Source: Colwellia marinimaniae
GTDB taxonomy: Bacteria > Pseudomonadota > Gammaproteobacteria > Enterobacterales > Alteromonadaceae
DNA length: 64,000 bases
Direction of reading: 5' to 3'
NCBI RefSeq assembly: GCF_002207865.1
Contig: NZ_BDQM01000001.1
Span: 248,001 to 312,000 of the forward strand
Shown piece after piece: positions 1-8,213 of the stretch (position 1 is the stretch's first letter; every line of letters begins with the position of its first letter). Below the pieces are notes generated by a model. The model was given only the letters and a program-made list of their open reading frames with translations, was not told the origin of the DNA and searched no databases. The position numbers and the translations under genes were made by a program.

Positions 1-386
1 CGGCTGATGGGATTATTTTCATCAAACTGATAGCGATAGGTTTTTGTGACTATGTCGATACGGTCAAAGTAACGTCTAAATTCAATGATTTTTTCACCAC
101 GATAGCCACCGCGGAAATGTCCAGCATCAGCAAGCCCATCAACGGTTTGGGCAAAATGCAAAAAAGGTGTGTCTAATTGACTTTCATCAAGCAACATTAA
201 TGTTTCACCTGTCTCTTTATCTTGATAAAAATCAAACAAGCCTAAGGTCGCTGTTTTATTTTCAATCATTTGTGCAATAGTTTGCTCTTCTTTCTTCGCT
301 TTATCTTTTTCAGCATCATCGGCTAATGCTATTTGGCTACTACCTAAAGCGAGGGTAAGTGCTATGGCGAGACGGGTTAATTTCAT
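1..386 (-). CDS. N-terminus of a putative secreted zinc-dependent metalloprotease (DUF5117-like), cut by the window edge
   Basis: The reading frame starts at ATG 386-384 on the minus strand and runs off the window start, so only about 128 residues are visible. It opens with a signal peptide (MKLTRLAIALTLALGSSQIA, cleavage probably near ALA-DD). A charged stretch follows, then a segment with LLDESQLDTPFLHF, GHFRGGYRGEKIIEF and TYRYQFDENNP. This resembles the DUF5117 region that precedes the HExxH catalytic domain in large exported metalloproteases of marine Gammaproteobacteria. The catalytic domain lies outside the window, so the enzymatic call is inference. It is divergent from the sigma factor gene at 700. 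Confidence 0.6.
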   Translation of the reverse strand, partial: MKLTRLAIALTLALGSSQIALADDAEKDKAKKEEQTIAQMIENKTATLGLFDFYQDKETGETLMLLDESQLDTPFLHFAQTVDGLADAGHFRGGYRGEKIIEFRRYFDRIDIVTKTYRYQFDENNPIS

Positions 387-699
387 TGGAATTTCCTTAA
401 GGGGCGGCTGTTGTTATAGTTCTGAAATACTTATGCTAATTTACACATGATTATAGCGAAAGTAACTAAGCAGAATAAGCAAAGCGTAACAAGATGTTAC
501 CAATAGTGATTTGACTAGCTATCTATGTACCACTATTTTCAGCTTAATAAATTAACCTTATAAAAGTTAATTTATTAAATATCCTTTAAACCTTTTTATC
601 ACCTTCGGTATCTTAGTTAATATTGGACATCACTTTAGCGAGTGATTTTAGCTAGTTATTCTTAGAGAGTAACTTTGCAGCAGAGTGAGGCTTTAGCAT
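387..699. promoter_or_regulatory. Intergenic region between divergent genes
   Basis: This AT-rich stretch of 313 bases lies between the exported metalloprotease (leftward) and the ECF sigma factor (rightward) and should hold both promoters. A small perfect inverted repeat, GTAACA-AGA-TGTTAC, lies at 486-500 and could be an operator. I see no convincing gene, and I could not assign -35/-10 boxes with confidence. Confidence 0.3.
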
Positions 700-1341
700 T
701 TGGATAGTGAAATAATACAACATAAACAAGTCATCGATGGACCGGCGATATTTCGTGGCAATAAGACGGCGGATGACGGTGAGCAAGTGTGGATAGCACA
801 AGCAAAAGAAGGCAGTCAAAGTGCTTTCTACCATCTTTATGAAAAACATCATAAGCCAATTTATGCCTTGTGCTGGCGCATGTTGGCAGATAAAGACAGC
901 GCCGAGGATGTTTGTCAGGAAGTCTTTGTGGTGCTCTGGCAAAAAATTAATAACTTTCGCGGCGAAAGTAAGTTTAGTACCTGGCTGCATAGTGTTGCGA
1001 CCAATGTAGTACTGGGACATTTACGGAAACACAAAAACTGGCTGCAGCGGGTGTTTAGTATTGAAGAGCAAGGGACAAATTTTGTCGAGCCAAGTGTCAG
1101 TTTAACGGATGACTCAACCTTAATGTTGTTAGACCAGCACATTGCTCGATTACCTGAACGAGCACGTTTAGTGTTTGTTTTATTTGCCGTTGAAGGTTAT
1201 CGCCATGAGGAAATTGCCAACATGTTGAACATGGCGGTTGGTTCAAGTAAGTCGCAATACCACAGAGCAAGAAATTTATTACAAGCATCATTAAAAGAGC
1301 TTGAGTTGTCATCGGGTGAACAGGAGATGAATCATGAATAA
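700..1341 (+). CDS. ECF (group 4) RNA polymerase sigma factor
   Basis: This 213-residue protein has the two-domain layout of ECF sigma factors. Region 2 spans about residues 40-105, with KPIYALCWRMLADKDSAEDV and QEVFVVLWQKINNF. Region 4 spans about 145-205, with LPERARLVFVLFAVEGYRHE and EEIANMLNMAVGSSKSQ followed by HRARNLL. It would direct RNA polymerase to a stress or envelope regulon. The chosen start is TTG at 700, preceded by GAGTGAGG at 684-690; no better ATG precedes region 2. Its 3' end overlaps the next gene by 8 bases, typical of translational coupling to an anti-sigma factor. Confidence 0.85.
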   Translation: MDSEIIQHKQVIDGPAIFRGNKTADDGEQVWIAQAKEGSQSAFYHLYEKHHKPIYALCWRMLADKDSAEDVCQEVFVVLWQKINNFRGESKFSTWLHSVATNVVLGHLRKHKNWLQRVFSIEEQGTNFVEPSVSLTDDSTLMLLDQHIARLPERARLVFVLFAVEGYRHEEIANMLNMAVGSSKSQYHRARNLLQASLKELELSSGEQEMNHE

Positions 1342-1909
1342 TCATACGTCCCAAGGCCATTTACCTCAAGACAAGGTGCTTGCAGATAAAGCACTTGCCG
1401 AGCAGGTGGCAAAGTTACCTGATGAAATGACCCCCGACAGAGATTTATGGCCGGGTATTGAACGTGCCATTAACGCTAAAAGACAACAAAAACCAGCTGA
1501 TAAACACAGCAATATTTTTATACCAAGTGCTTGGGCGGCATCTATGGCCATGGTTATGCTGATGTCGTGGTTTACTTTTTCACCCGAGACAAATGAAAAG
1601 ACCGTGCCGACACTGGTGAAAATACCCAAACAAGCTAGCCCGGCATCAGCACAGTTAGTCAATTTTATGCAGCAAAACTTTATACAACAAAAGCAGATAT
1701 TACTCGCCAGTTACGGCCAACCCATGGTTGATAGATTGCCAGCGGCGATGCAACAGGAGTTAACGCAATTAGCAGAGGCTAGAGCATCTATAAGAAAAGC
1801 ACTGTTAGTGGATGAAAATAATAACGACTTATTGAATTTATTAGACTTTACCCAACAACAAGAATTGAAGTTATTACAACAATTATATCACCAATATCAA
1901 GTGATTTAG
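1334..1909 (+). CDS. Putative anti-sigma factor, single-pass membrane protein
   Basis: The 191-residue product has a polar N-terminus of about 60 residues, including the DLWPGIERAI stretch common in short anti-sigma proteins. One transmembrane segment follows at about 63-82 (AWAASMAMVMLMSWFTF), then a Gln-rich, probably helical periplasmic tail. There is no clear zinc-binding HxxxCxxC anti-sigma motif. The role is inferred mainly from position: it overlaps the ECF sigma gene by 8 bases and lies in the same operon, so it plausibly tethers the sigma factor at the membrane. It could instead be an unrelated membrane protein. Confidence 0.6.
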   Translation: MNNHTSQGHLPQDKVLADKALAEQVAKLPDEMTPDRDLWPGIERAINAKRQQKPADKHSNIFIPSAWAASMAMVMLMSWFTFSPETNEKTVPTLVKIPKQASPASAQLVNFMQQNFIQQKQILLASYGQPMVDRLPAAMQQELTQLAEARASIRKALLVDENNNDLLNLLDFTQQQELKLLQQLYHQYQVI

Positions 1910-1992
1910 CTAAAGGCTCTTTAATAACGAGCAAGGTTAATTTAAAGCCGAGTGAGCTAAACACAGTAAAATACCCAACAGCAGAGGTTTCT

Positions 1993-2958
1993 ATGAACAG
2001 ATTAAGCAGAAAAGTACAGCAATGCGCCAATATCATCACAATGGCGACTTGTCTGCTATTCAGTAGCCAATTACTCGCCGCCACCGAGATAGCGCAAAGC
2101 TTACCCAGTGAAACGGTTACTAACGTAGCTATCAGTAATCACGGTGGTTTTATTACTGTTATCGGCTGGGATAAAGATAAAATATCGGTTTCCGGAACTT
2201 TAGACGACGATGCAGAAAAACTTATTTTTGAACAAAAAGGCGCACAAGTTATTATCGAGGTTGAATATCCAAGAATGGATAATTGGCGCGCGGATGGTTC
2301 AAAAATCATCGTCTTTATGCCTAAAAATATTCGCATGAAATCTTCAAGTATTTCTAGCGAGATACATGTATCTAACTTACATGGTGGTGTAGAAGTTAAT
2401 ACGGTAAGTGGTGATATTTTGGCGAAAAACCTAACACAAAGTGTTGAGCTAAATAGTATTAGTGGCAATATCAATAGTCATAACTTAGCTGGCAAGGTGT
2501 CGTTAGCTGCGGTCAGTGGTGATATTCAAGATAATAACTCTACGGGGCGTTTAGAAATTAGATCGGTTAGTGGTGAAGTTGTTATTAATAGCCAAGCCAA
2601 AGAAGTCTTTTTTAATAATGTTTCCGGCAATAGTGAGCTTAATTTAGCGGAAGTTATTGAGTTGCGTATCAGAACGGTCAGTGGCGATATACAAGCAACA
2701 CTCACTTTAGTTGAAAAAGCCCTGCTAAAAGCATCTACGGTCAGTGGCGACTTAACTTTCACCTTCCAAAAAGGTGTTGATGCTGATTTTTCCCTAAAAT
2801 CGAGTGTTGGCGGTGACATAGACAATAATATTACCAAGGAAAAAACCGAACATGCAGAATATGGTCCGGGTGCTAAGTTAAATTTTCAAACCCTAAACGG
2901 TAGTGCCTTAGTTAGAGTGTCAACCGTTAGCGGTAATATCGAGGTTAGTAGTAAATAA
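1993..2958 (+). CDS. Exported DUF4097-type beta-repeat protein
   Basis: This 321-residue protein has an N-terminal signal peptide (MATCLLFSSQLLAA around residues 17-30). The mature part is a repeated beta-strand unit with recurring VSGDI/VSGNI motifs roughly every 20-25 residues (VNTVSGDI, LNSISGNI, LAAVSGDI, IRSVSGEV, IRTVSGDI, ASTVSGDL, VSTVSGNI). That is the signature of the DUF4097 right-handed beta-helix-like family. It lies 83 bases after the anti-sigma gene on the same strand, so it may be the envelope output of the same regulon. The molecular function of this family is not established. Confidence 0.75.
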   Translation: MNRLSRKVQQCANIITMATCLLFSSQLLAATEIAQSLPSETVTNVAISNHGGFITVIGWDKDKISVSGTLDDDAEKLIFEQKGAQVIIEVEYPRMDNWRADGSKIIVFMPKNIRMKSSSISSEIHVSNLHGGVEVNTVSGDILAKNLTQSVELNSISGNINSHNLAGKVSLAAVSGDIQDNNSTGRLEIRSVSGEVVINSQAKEVFFNNVSGNSELNLAEVIELRIRTVSGDIQATLTLVEKALLKASTVSGDLTFTFQKGVDADFSLKSSVGGDIDNNITKEKTEHAEYGPGAKLNFQTLNGSALVRVSTVSGNIEVSSK

Positions 2959-3126
2959 CCTATTTACTCTTTAAGCCCTTTTAGGGAAATATTTTATATT
3001 CCCATAAGGCAATTTCTGCTACATTAACACTCCTTTTTAGATACTCGTTATTGCTGTTTTAAGCTAGTTAAAGCTAGCGTTAAAACCAGCGCGAGTATAG
3101 TAATGTAGCAGAGTAGGGTTAAGGTA

Positions 3127-4545
3127 ATGGCCGACAAAAAGCCACGTAAATTTGCGAAAGAACAGCAATTGATTAGAGATAAACAAATTGATGAGTTAAA
3201 AGTACCTCCGCACTCGTTAGAGGCTGAACAGTCGGTGCTTGGTGGTTTGTTACTTGATAATGAAACCTGGGACCGTGTGGCGGAAAAAGTGGTTGCCGAT
3301 GATTTTTATAGTCGCTCTCATCGCCTTATCTTTGAAACTATCGCTAGCTTAATTGAGTTAAGTGAACCAGTTGATTTAATTACCCTGTCGGAAGCTTTAG
3401 AAAACGATCAAAAACTTGAGGACGCCGGCGGTTTTGTTTATCTCGCCGAGATGATGAAAAACACCCCAAGTGCCGCGAACATTACCGCTTATGCCGACAT
3501 TGTTCGCGAACGAGCGGTAACCCGTGAAATGATCAGTGTTGCCAATGAAATTGCCGAAGCGGGTTATGATCCCCAAGGGCGTAGCAGCGCAGACTTGCTC
3601 GATTTTGCTGAAACCAAAGTTTTCGCTATTGCAGAAAAACGTGCCATTAAATCTCAAGGACCAGAAAGCCTAAATTCGGTCTTAGAAAAAACCGTTGACC
3701 GTATTGAAAAGCTTTGTTCAACACCATCAGGTGGTGTTACCGGCGTCCCCAGTGGCTATCCAGACTTAGATAAAATGACTGCTGGTTTACAAAAATCTGA
3801 TCTTATTATTATTGCCGCGCGTCCATCCATGGGTAAAACCACCTTTGCCATGAACTTGGTCGAGCATGCTGCGATGACACAAGAATACCCCGCATTAGTG
3901 TTTAGTTTGGAGATGCCCGCGGAGCAGTTAATGATGCGTATGTTAGCCTCATTAGGTCGTATCGACCAAACTAAAATCCGTACCGGTCAACTAGAAGATG
4001 AAGATTGGGCGCGGTTATCATCAACCATGGGCTTGTTGATGGAAAAAGGTAAAATGTTCATTGATGATGCGTCTGCGTTAACGCCGACAGAATTACGAGC
4101 CAGAGCACGTAGGATTCACCGCGATCATGGCGGTATCTCTATGATCATGATTGATTATTTACAACTGATGCGCGCACCGCAGTTTTCTGATAACCGAACG
4201 TTAGAAATTGCTGAAATATCTCGTTCACTGAAAGCCTTAGCGAAAGAATTAAAAGTACCTGTTGTCGCGCTCTCTCAGTTAAACCGTGGCTTGGAGCAAC
4301 GCTCTGATAAACGTCCTATTAACTCTGATTTACGTGAGTCGGGTTCAATTGAGCAAGATGCCGATTTAATCATGTTTATTTACCGTGATGAGGTTTATAA
4401 CGACGATAGTGAATTTAAAGGCATGGCTGAAATCATTATTGGTAAACAACGTAATGGACCTATTGGTCGTATCGCACTAACCTTCCAAGGTAAGTACTCG
4501 CGCTTTGACACTTATGCCGGACCACATGTATTACAAGAAGATTAA
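3127..4545 (+). CDS. dnaB: Replicative DNA helicase DnaB
   Basis: The product is 472 residues, the normal length. It is the hexameric 5'-3' helicase that unwinds the replication fork and loads primase. The N-terminal domain carries VPPHSLEAEQSVLGGLL (about residues 26-42). The RecA-like domain holds Walker A ARPSMGKTT (about 232-240), LEMPAEQL, the Walker B-like IDYLQLM and the arginine-finger region SQLNRGLEQR. The start is ATG at 3127 behind an AGGTA stretch. The last 78 bases are repeated tandemly downstream (4607-4823); the gene itself is intact. Confidence 0.97.
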   Translation: MADKKPRKFAKEQQLIRDKQIDELKVPPHSLEAEQSVLGGLLLDNETWDRVAEKVVADDFYSRSHRLIFETIASLIELSEPVDLITLSEALENDQKLEDAGGFVYLAEMMKNTPSAANITAYADIVRERAVTREMISVANEIAEAGYDPQGRSSADLLDFAETKVFAIAEKRAIKSQGPESLNSVLEKTVDRIEKLCSTPSGGVTGVPSGYPDLDKMTAGLQKSDLIIIAARPSMGKTTFAMNLVEHAAMTQEYPALVFSLEMPAEQLMMRMLASLGRIDQTKIRTGQLEDEDWARLSSTMGLLMEKGKMFIDDASALTPTELRARARRIHRDHGGISMIMIDYLQLMRAPQFSDNRTLEIAEISRSLKALAKELKVPVVALSQLNRGLEQRSDKRPINSDLRESGSIEQDADLIMFIYRDEVYNDDSEFKGMAEIIIGKQRNGPIGRIALTFQGKYSRFDTYAGPHVLQED

Positions 4546-4823
4546 TATGGTCATACTTGGTGTGTTCAAAGTGGTAAACAAAGTAACGGAATAAACTAGT
4601 TCAGCTCGTATCGCACTAAGCTTCCAAGGTAAGTACTCGCGCTTTGACACTTATGCCGGACCACATGTATTACAAGAAGATTAATATGGTCATACTTGGT
4701 GTGTTCAAAGTGGTAAACAAAGTAACGGAATAAACTAGTTCAGCTCGTATCGCACTAAGCTTCCAAGGTAAGTACTCGCGCTTTGACACTTATGCCGGAC
4801 CACATGTATTACAAGAAGATTAA
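4468..4823 (+). repeat. Tandem 139-bp repeat, 2.6 copies, made from the 3' end of dnaB
   Basis: The sequence beginning CGTATCGCACTAA inside dnaB at 4468 recurs at 4607 and 4746, a period of exactly 139 bases. The third copy is partial and ends at the duplicated stop codon near 4823. Each unit holds the last 78 bases of dnaB plus about 61 bases of downstream sequence. The only difference I see between copies 1 and 2 is ACTAACCTTCC versus ACTAAGCTTCC. The two extra copies lie after the true stop at 4543-4545 and have no start of their own. Confidence 0.95.
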
Positions 4824-4894
4824 ATGAATAGTTTAATAGTATTGATATTGTCGTTGTATTGCTCAATTTATGCGTAAAAAGCACTCATTGACTA

Positions 4895-4990
4895 ACGTCA
4901 TCCCCGTGGTGTTTTAGTCGGGGATCCAGTTTGCGAATAGCTTCGATTTCTAAACATTGGATTCCCGTTCAGTAACTTCGGGAATGACGC
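4895..4990. repeat. Short palindromic intergenic element
   Basis: The ends are inverted repeats: CGTCATCCCCGTGG on the left and CGGGAATGACG on the right. An internal pair, CCCCG...CGGGG, lies at the left end. The left arm and the internal CGGGGATCCAG are shared with the 146-bp elements at 31114 and 50694. This suggests a REP-like or MITE-derived family scattered in this genome. The element lies between dnaB and the convergent yjbQ gene and could also form an RNA hairpin. Confidence 0.6.
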
Positions 4991-5031
4991 CTTAAGTTTA
5001 AAAGCATCTAACTTTGTTTGCTATTTAAGTG

Positions 5032-5451
5032 CTATTCGCCATTGATGGTCGCCACAATCGTGCGGCTACTGGCATGGTTTCTATGCTCACCTAAATATAT
5101 TCCCTGCCAAATACCTATATTTAATTGCCCGCCGCTAATGGGTAAACTCAAACTATTACCTAGCAGGCTAGCTTTTATATGGGCAGGCATATCATCATCA
5201 CCTTCATAAGTATGTTGATAATACGGTGCTCTTTCTGGGACAAAATGATTAAAGTGCGCTTCCATGTCGCTGCGTACCGTTGGGTCAGCATTTTCATTCA
5301 GGGTTATGGAAGCCGAGCTGTGTTTTATAAAAAGGTGCAGAATGCCACAGTGCACTTTATTTAGCTTAGGCAGCTGGCTTAGTACCTCCTCGGTGATTAA
5401 GTGAAAACCACGCTTTCTTGCTTTTAATAATAATTCAGTTTGCTGCCACAT
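5032..5451 (-). CDS. yjbQ: YjbQ/UPF0047 family protein (secondary thiamine-phosphate synthase family)
   Basis: The 139-residue product matches the whole YjbQ family. It has the conserved LHLFIKHSSASITLNENADP segment (about residues 38-57), HYxHxxEGDDDMPAH (about 78-93) and GIWQGIYLGEHR near the C-terminus, with the conserved histidines in place. Members have weak thiamine-phosphate synthase activity in E. coli, but the physiological role is uncertain. The gene stands alone; upstream lies the metR remnant. Confidence 0.85.
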   Translation of the reverse strand: MWQQTELLLKARKRGFHLITEEVLSQLPKLNKVHCGILHLFIKHSSASITLNENADPTVRSDMEAHFNHFVPERAPYYQHTYEGDDDMPAHIKASLLGNSLSLPISGGQLNIGIWQGIYLGEHRNHASSRTIVATINGE

Positions 5452-5480
5452 AGCTTACTCCAATAATTTAATTCAATTGT

Positions 5481-5891
5481 CTAAGTCTTCTTCGCATATA
5501 AGTTAGCAAATTCCTTGATCGCTTCAGGCAAGAGCTTTTCTATCATGTCTAACTGTTTACTATTTTTATTATAACGGGCATAGAGCTTTTTATGAATGCC
5601 GGTCTCGCCTAAGCGCATACAATGAAATAGTGACGGAGCCTTTAATACGGCATTTACTTGTTTAATCTTAGGTAATATCTCTTCGCCAAGGTTCAGGAGC
5701 AGTTTACCCGCCTTGGTAAATTCCACCGGCGAAGTGTTACGAATAAATAATGGCGTGTTTAATCTTTGCTCTAAGTCTTTTATTTGATGTGATAAAGCCG
5801 ATTGACTACTAAATAAAACCTCCGCCGCTTTACGGATATTTGCAGTATTGGCAAGGGTTGCCAGTGTTTATAAATATTTTATTTCGAACAT
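5481..5891 (-). pseudogene. metR: metR remnant: LysR-type regulator with in-frame stop and internal deletion
   Basis: Reading from ATG 5891-5889, the frame gives a LysR helix-turn-helix (NIRKAAEVLFSSQSALSHQI, then LEQRLNTPLFIR) that closely resembles MetR. Codon 8 is TAA (5870-5868), interrupting MFEIKYL-stop-TLATLAN. After KIKQVNAVL the protein jumps to a tail containing LGETGIHKKLYARY, which aligns with the extreme C-terminus of MetR. The effector-binding middle (roughly 160 residues) is missing although frame is kept. Only a GTG-started 81-residue piece is open. MetR normally activates the divergent metE, whose remnant follows at 5910. Confidence 0.8.
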
Positions 5892-5909
5892 AATGAATTT
5901 ATTTTATGG

Positions 5910-6017
5910 GTAAACCCAGATTGTGGGTTAAAAACACGTGGCTGGACAGAAACTAAGCTGGCCTTAGAAAATATGGTCAATGCCGCTAAGCAATTGCGTA
6001 AAGAGTATCAGGCTTAG
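5910..6017 (+). pseudogene. metE: metE remnant: last 35 codons of cobalamin-independent methionine synthase
   Basis: The frame from 5910 to TAG 6015-6017 encodes [12 protein letters not shown], then [17 protein letters not shown], which is the C-terminal end of MetE including the zinc-ligand cysteine of the CGLKTR motif. Everything upstream (about 720 residues) is missing, and only 18 bases separate it from the metR start codon. The normal metR-metE intergenic control region has therefore gone too. A terminator-like hairpin still follows at 6048. Confidence 0.85.
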
Positions 6018-6047
6018 CTTGAGTTAGCTAAAAGCTAATGGCAAAAT

Positions 6048-6081
6048 AAAAAGCCCGCTAGTGAAAACTGGGGGCTTTTTT
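6048..6081 (+). terminator. Rho-independent terminator, probably the former metE terminator
   Basis: An AAAAGCCC...GGGGCTTTTTT stem lies 30 bases after the metE stop and ends in a T run. Confidence 0.6.
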
Positions 6082-6148
6082 AGTGCTAGGTCTCGGTGTT
6101 AAAAAGAGAGTCCCGTGCTGAAAGGTAGTTCATTTTTCCCACAGCAGT

Positions 6149-6679
6149 TTAATCTAGCTGGTGCAACCAAGCTGCATGACGTGGCGCACGTTTAGTCACT
6201 GACCATTCTTCAATCATCTCATAAGCCACTCTATTCAGTTCTTTAAACTGTTCGGCAGTACCGGTATTGGTCGCAAGTTCTAAACGATGGCCGTTTGGAT
6301 CGAAAAAATAAATAGACTTAAATACGCCGTGATTTACCGGGCCTAAAACGTCAACACCTTTACTTTCAAGCTCTTCTTTCGCTGATACCAAGGCATCATA
6401 ACTAGCAACTCTTAGGGCAATATGTTGCACCCAAGTAGGAGTATTTTGATCTCTGTCCATGGCTGGCGAATTAGGCAGTTCAAAAAAGGCTAAAACATTC
6501 TCATTACCTGCATCAAGAAAAATGTGCATGTAAGGATCTGGTGCCTTGGTAGAAGGCACTTCATTTTCAGCAATAGCAAGCACTAAGTCCATGTTTAACT
6601 TATCTTTGTACCAGTCAGTCGTTTCTTTGGCATCTTTGCAGCGATAGGCAACGTGATGAATTTTTTCAACATTAATCAT
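6149..6679 (-). CDS. VOC (glyoxalase/dioxygenase superfamily) protein
   Basis: The 176-residue protein has the paired beta-alpha-beta-beta-beta units of the vicinal oxygen chelate fold. Candidate metal ligands are HHVAYRCKD near the N-terminus (His8/9), WVQHIALRV in the middle (His about 86) and FFDPNGHRLELA (Glu about 134) in the second unit. The DPxGHxLE motif is typical of ring-cleaving or glyoxalase-like members. The substrate cannot be deduced from the sequence. It stands alone on the minus strand. Confidence 0.75.
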   Translation of the reverse strand: MINVEKIHHVAYRCKDAKETTDWYKDKLNMDLVLAIAENEVPSTKAPDPYMHIFLDAGNENVLAFFELPNSPAMDRDQNTPTWVQHIALRVASYDALVSAKEELESKGVDVLGPVNHGVFKSIYFFDPNGHRLELATNTGTAEQFKELNRVAYEMIEEWSVTKRAPRHAAWLHQLD

Positions 6680-6846
6680 AATGAGGACTTTTATTAAAAT
6701 AGGTTATAGAGTAATTTTAATCATAAAGTGGACAATTAGGCGAATTTTAGCGCCATTTAGTGCCTTGCTATACGTCAGGGGGAGTTGACGGCTGTAAATA
6801 ATTACTTACAGTCGAATTAATTCGCTAGATATTCGCTCAGCTAAAG

Positions 6847-7707
6847 TTAAGCAAGAATTACCGTTTTATCACCATTTAGACAGACTCGCTGTTCAGCATG
6901 CAGCCTTACCGCATGGCTTAAAGCCGTGGCTTCTAAGTCATGTCCCATATGCACCATCTGCTCTATGGTGAAAGTGTGATTAATGGGCTTTACTTCCTGA
7001 GCGATAATAGGACCTTCGTCAAGGTGAGCAGTAACATAATGAGCAGTAGCGCCAATGACTTTAACACCACGAGCATGTGCTTGATGATAAGGGCGAGCCC
7101 CTTTAAAGCTTGGTAAAAAAGAGTGATGGATATTAATTGCTCGGCCTGATAATTGCTGACAAAAGTCATCAGAGAGTATCTGCATATAGCGTGCTAATAC
7201 TAATAAGTCCACTTTCAGCTCTGTCATCAAAGCAGTAATTTGTGCTTCTTGCTGCCGCTTAGTTTCTGCGGTTACCGGTAAGTAAAAAAATGGAATATTA
7301 TGCCATTCACTTAGCGCCTGACAGTTTTGATGATTCGAGATGACGCCAACGATATTAATGGGTAATACGCCGGATTTCCACTTAGTCAATAATGACACTA
7401 AACAGTGATCATCTTTAGACACGGCAATCAAAATATTGGGCACATCATCACGTTTACGTAATTGATATTGCATGGCGAGCGGCTTTGCTAATTCATCCAA
7501 GGCGGCAACAAATTCACGGCTAGAAACCGTTAAATTACGATCATCAAAAGCAATACGTGAAAAGAAGGTTTCACTATAAGGGTCACTGTACTGTGATGTT
7601 TCGGTAATAAAAGCTCCGTGTGAAAAGAGGCTTTGTGATACTTTGGCGAGTACGCCACTATTATCAGGGCATTGCCAAGTTAAAATATAATGGCTGGCTG
7701 AAGACAT
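6847..7707 (-). CDS. purU: Formyltetrahydrofolate deformylase PurU
   Basis: PurU hydrolyses 10-formyl-THF to formate and THF, balancing one-carbon pools and feeding PurT-type purine synthesis. The N-terminal ACT domain (about residues 5-85) starts YILTWQCPDNSGVLAKVS. The formyltransferase domain follows with the catalytic Asn-His pair in INIHHSFLPSFKGARPYHQA, and HYVTAHLDEGPI supplying the Asp. I prefer ATG at 7707 (286 residues, close to the E. coli 280) over the upstream ATGs at 7743/7740, because homology begins there. Confidence 0.92.
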   Translation of the reverse strand: MSSASHYILTWQCPDNSGVLAKVSQSLFSHGAFITETSQYSDPYSETFFSRIAFDDRNLTVSSREFVAALDELAKPLAMQYQLRKRDDVPNILIAVSKDDHCLVSLLTKWKSGVLPINIVGVISNHQNCQALSEWHNIPFFYLPVTAETKRQQEAQITALMTELKVDLLVLARYMQILSDDFCQQLSGRAINIHHSFLPSFKGARPYHQAHARGVKVIGATAHYVTAHLDEGPIIAQEVKPINHTFTIEQMVHMGHDLEATALSHAVRLHAEQRVCLNGDKTVILA

Positions 7708-7836
7708 AAGGCACTTATTTCTAATGAGTATTACTGCCATCATTAGACATTTTTCTGCACATTACCAGTGCTTTAATAGCTTGTCTGGCTATATGTTATA
7801 GAATTAGTAAGCTGCTAATTAGATGATTATTTAAGC

Positions 7837-8064
7837 TTAAGTGTGGATTTTATTTTTATTGTTAAGGTAAAGCTGCTCAACCTTCTCTCTGGCCCAGGGA
7901 GTTTTTCGTAAAAATTTCAAGCTTGATTGAATGCTGGGATTGTCAGTAAAACATTTTATTTTAATGGTTTTACCTAAGGTCTCAAAGCCAAAATGGCCTT
8001 CTAATTCAGTGACTATGGTCTTTAAATTAATACCATGAAGCGGGTTATAAGGCTGGTTATCCAT
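7837..8064 (-). CDS. VF530/DUF2132 family small protein
   Basis: The 75-residue product contains the conserved NPLHGINLKTIVTELEGHFG, RxxxxCFTxNPSIxSSLKFL and KTPWAREKVE segments of the VF530 family, which has a DNA-binding-like helical fold. The start is ATG 8064 rather than the in-frame TTG at 8076. Function is not established. It sits between purU and the Prx-Grx gene, all on the minus strand but with separate spacers. Confidence 0.75.
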   Translation of the reverse strand: MDNQPYNPLHGINLKTIVTELEGHFGFETLGKTIKIKCFTDNPSIQSSLKFLRKTPWAREKVEQLYLNNKNKIHT

Positions 8065-8122
8065 TATTAATTCCAATAAGTAACATTCGTGCTAGCGCTA
8101 AGGTGCAGCAGTAGTTGTAAAC

Positions 8123-8162
8123 AAAAACACAATAACGACAGTATATCATTACTGTGTTTTTA
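8123..8162 (-). terminator. Terminator-like hairpin after the Prx-Grx gene
   Basis: AAAAACACA and TGTGTTTTT are complementary arms with an inner ACAGT...ACTGT pair. T runs on both sides would allow termination of either strand. Confidence 0.5.
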
Positions 8163-8213
8163 TTGGGATATTGCTTGCTTTCAGGCTTTAGGCTTAAAGC
8201 AAGCAAAGGGCGA

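Noticed and set aside
652-1020. 122-residue minus-strand frame opposite the ECF sigma gene
   Set aside because: It is a shadow of the sigma factor coding strand without ribosome site or homology.
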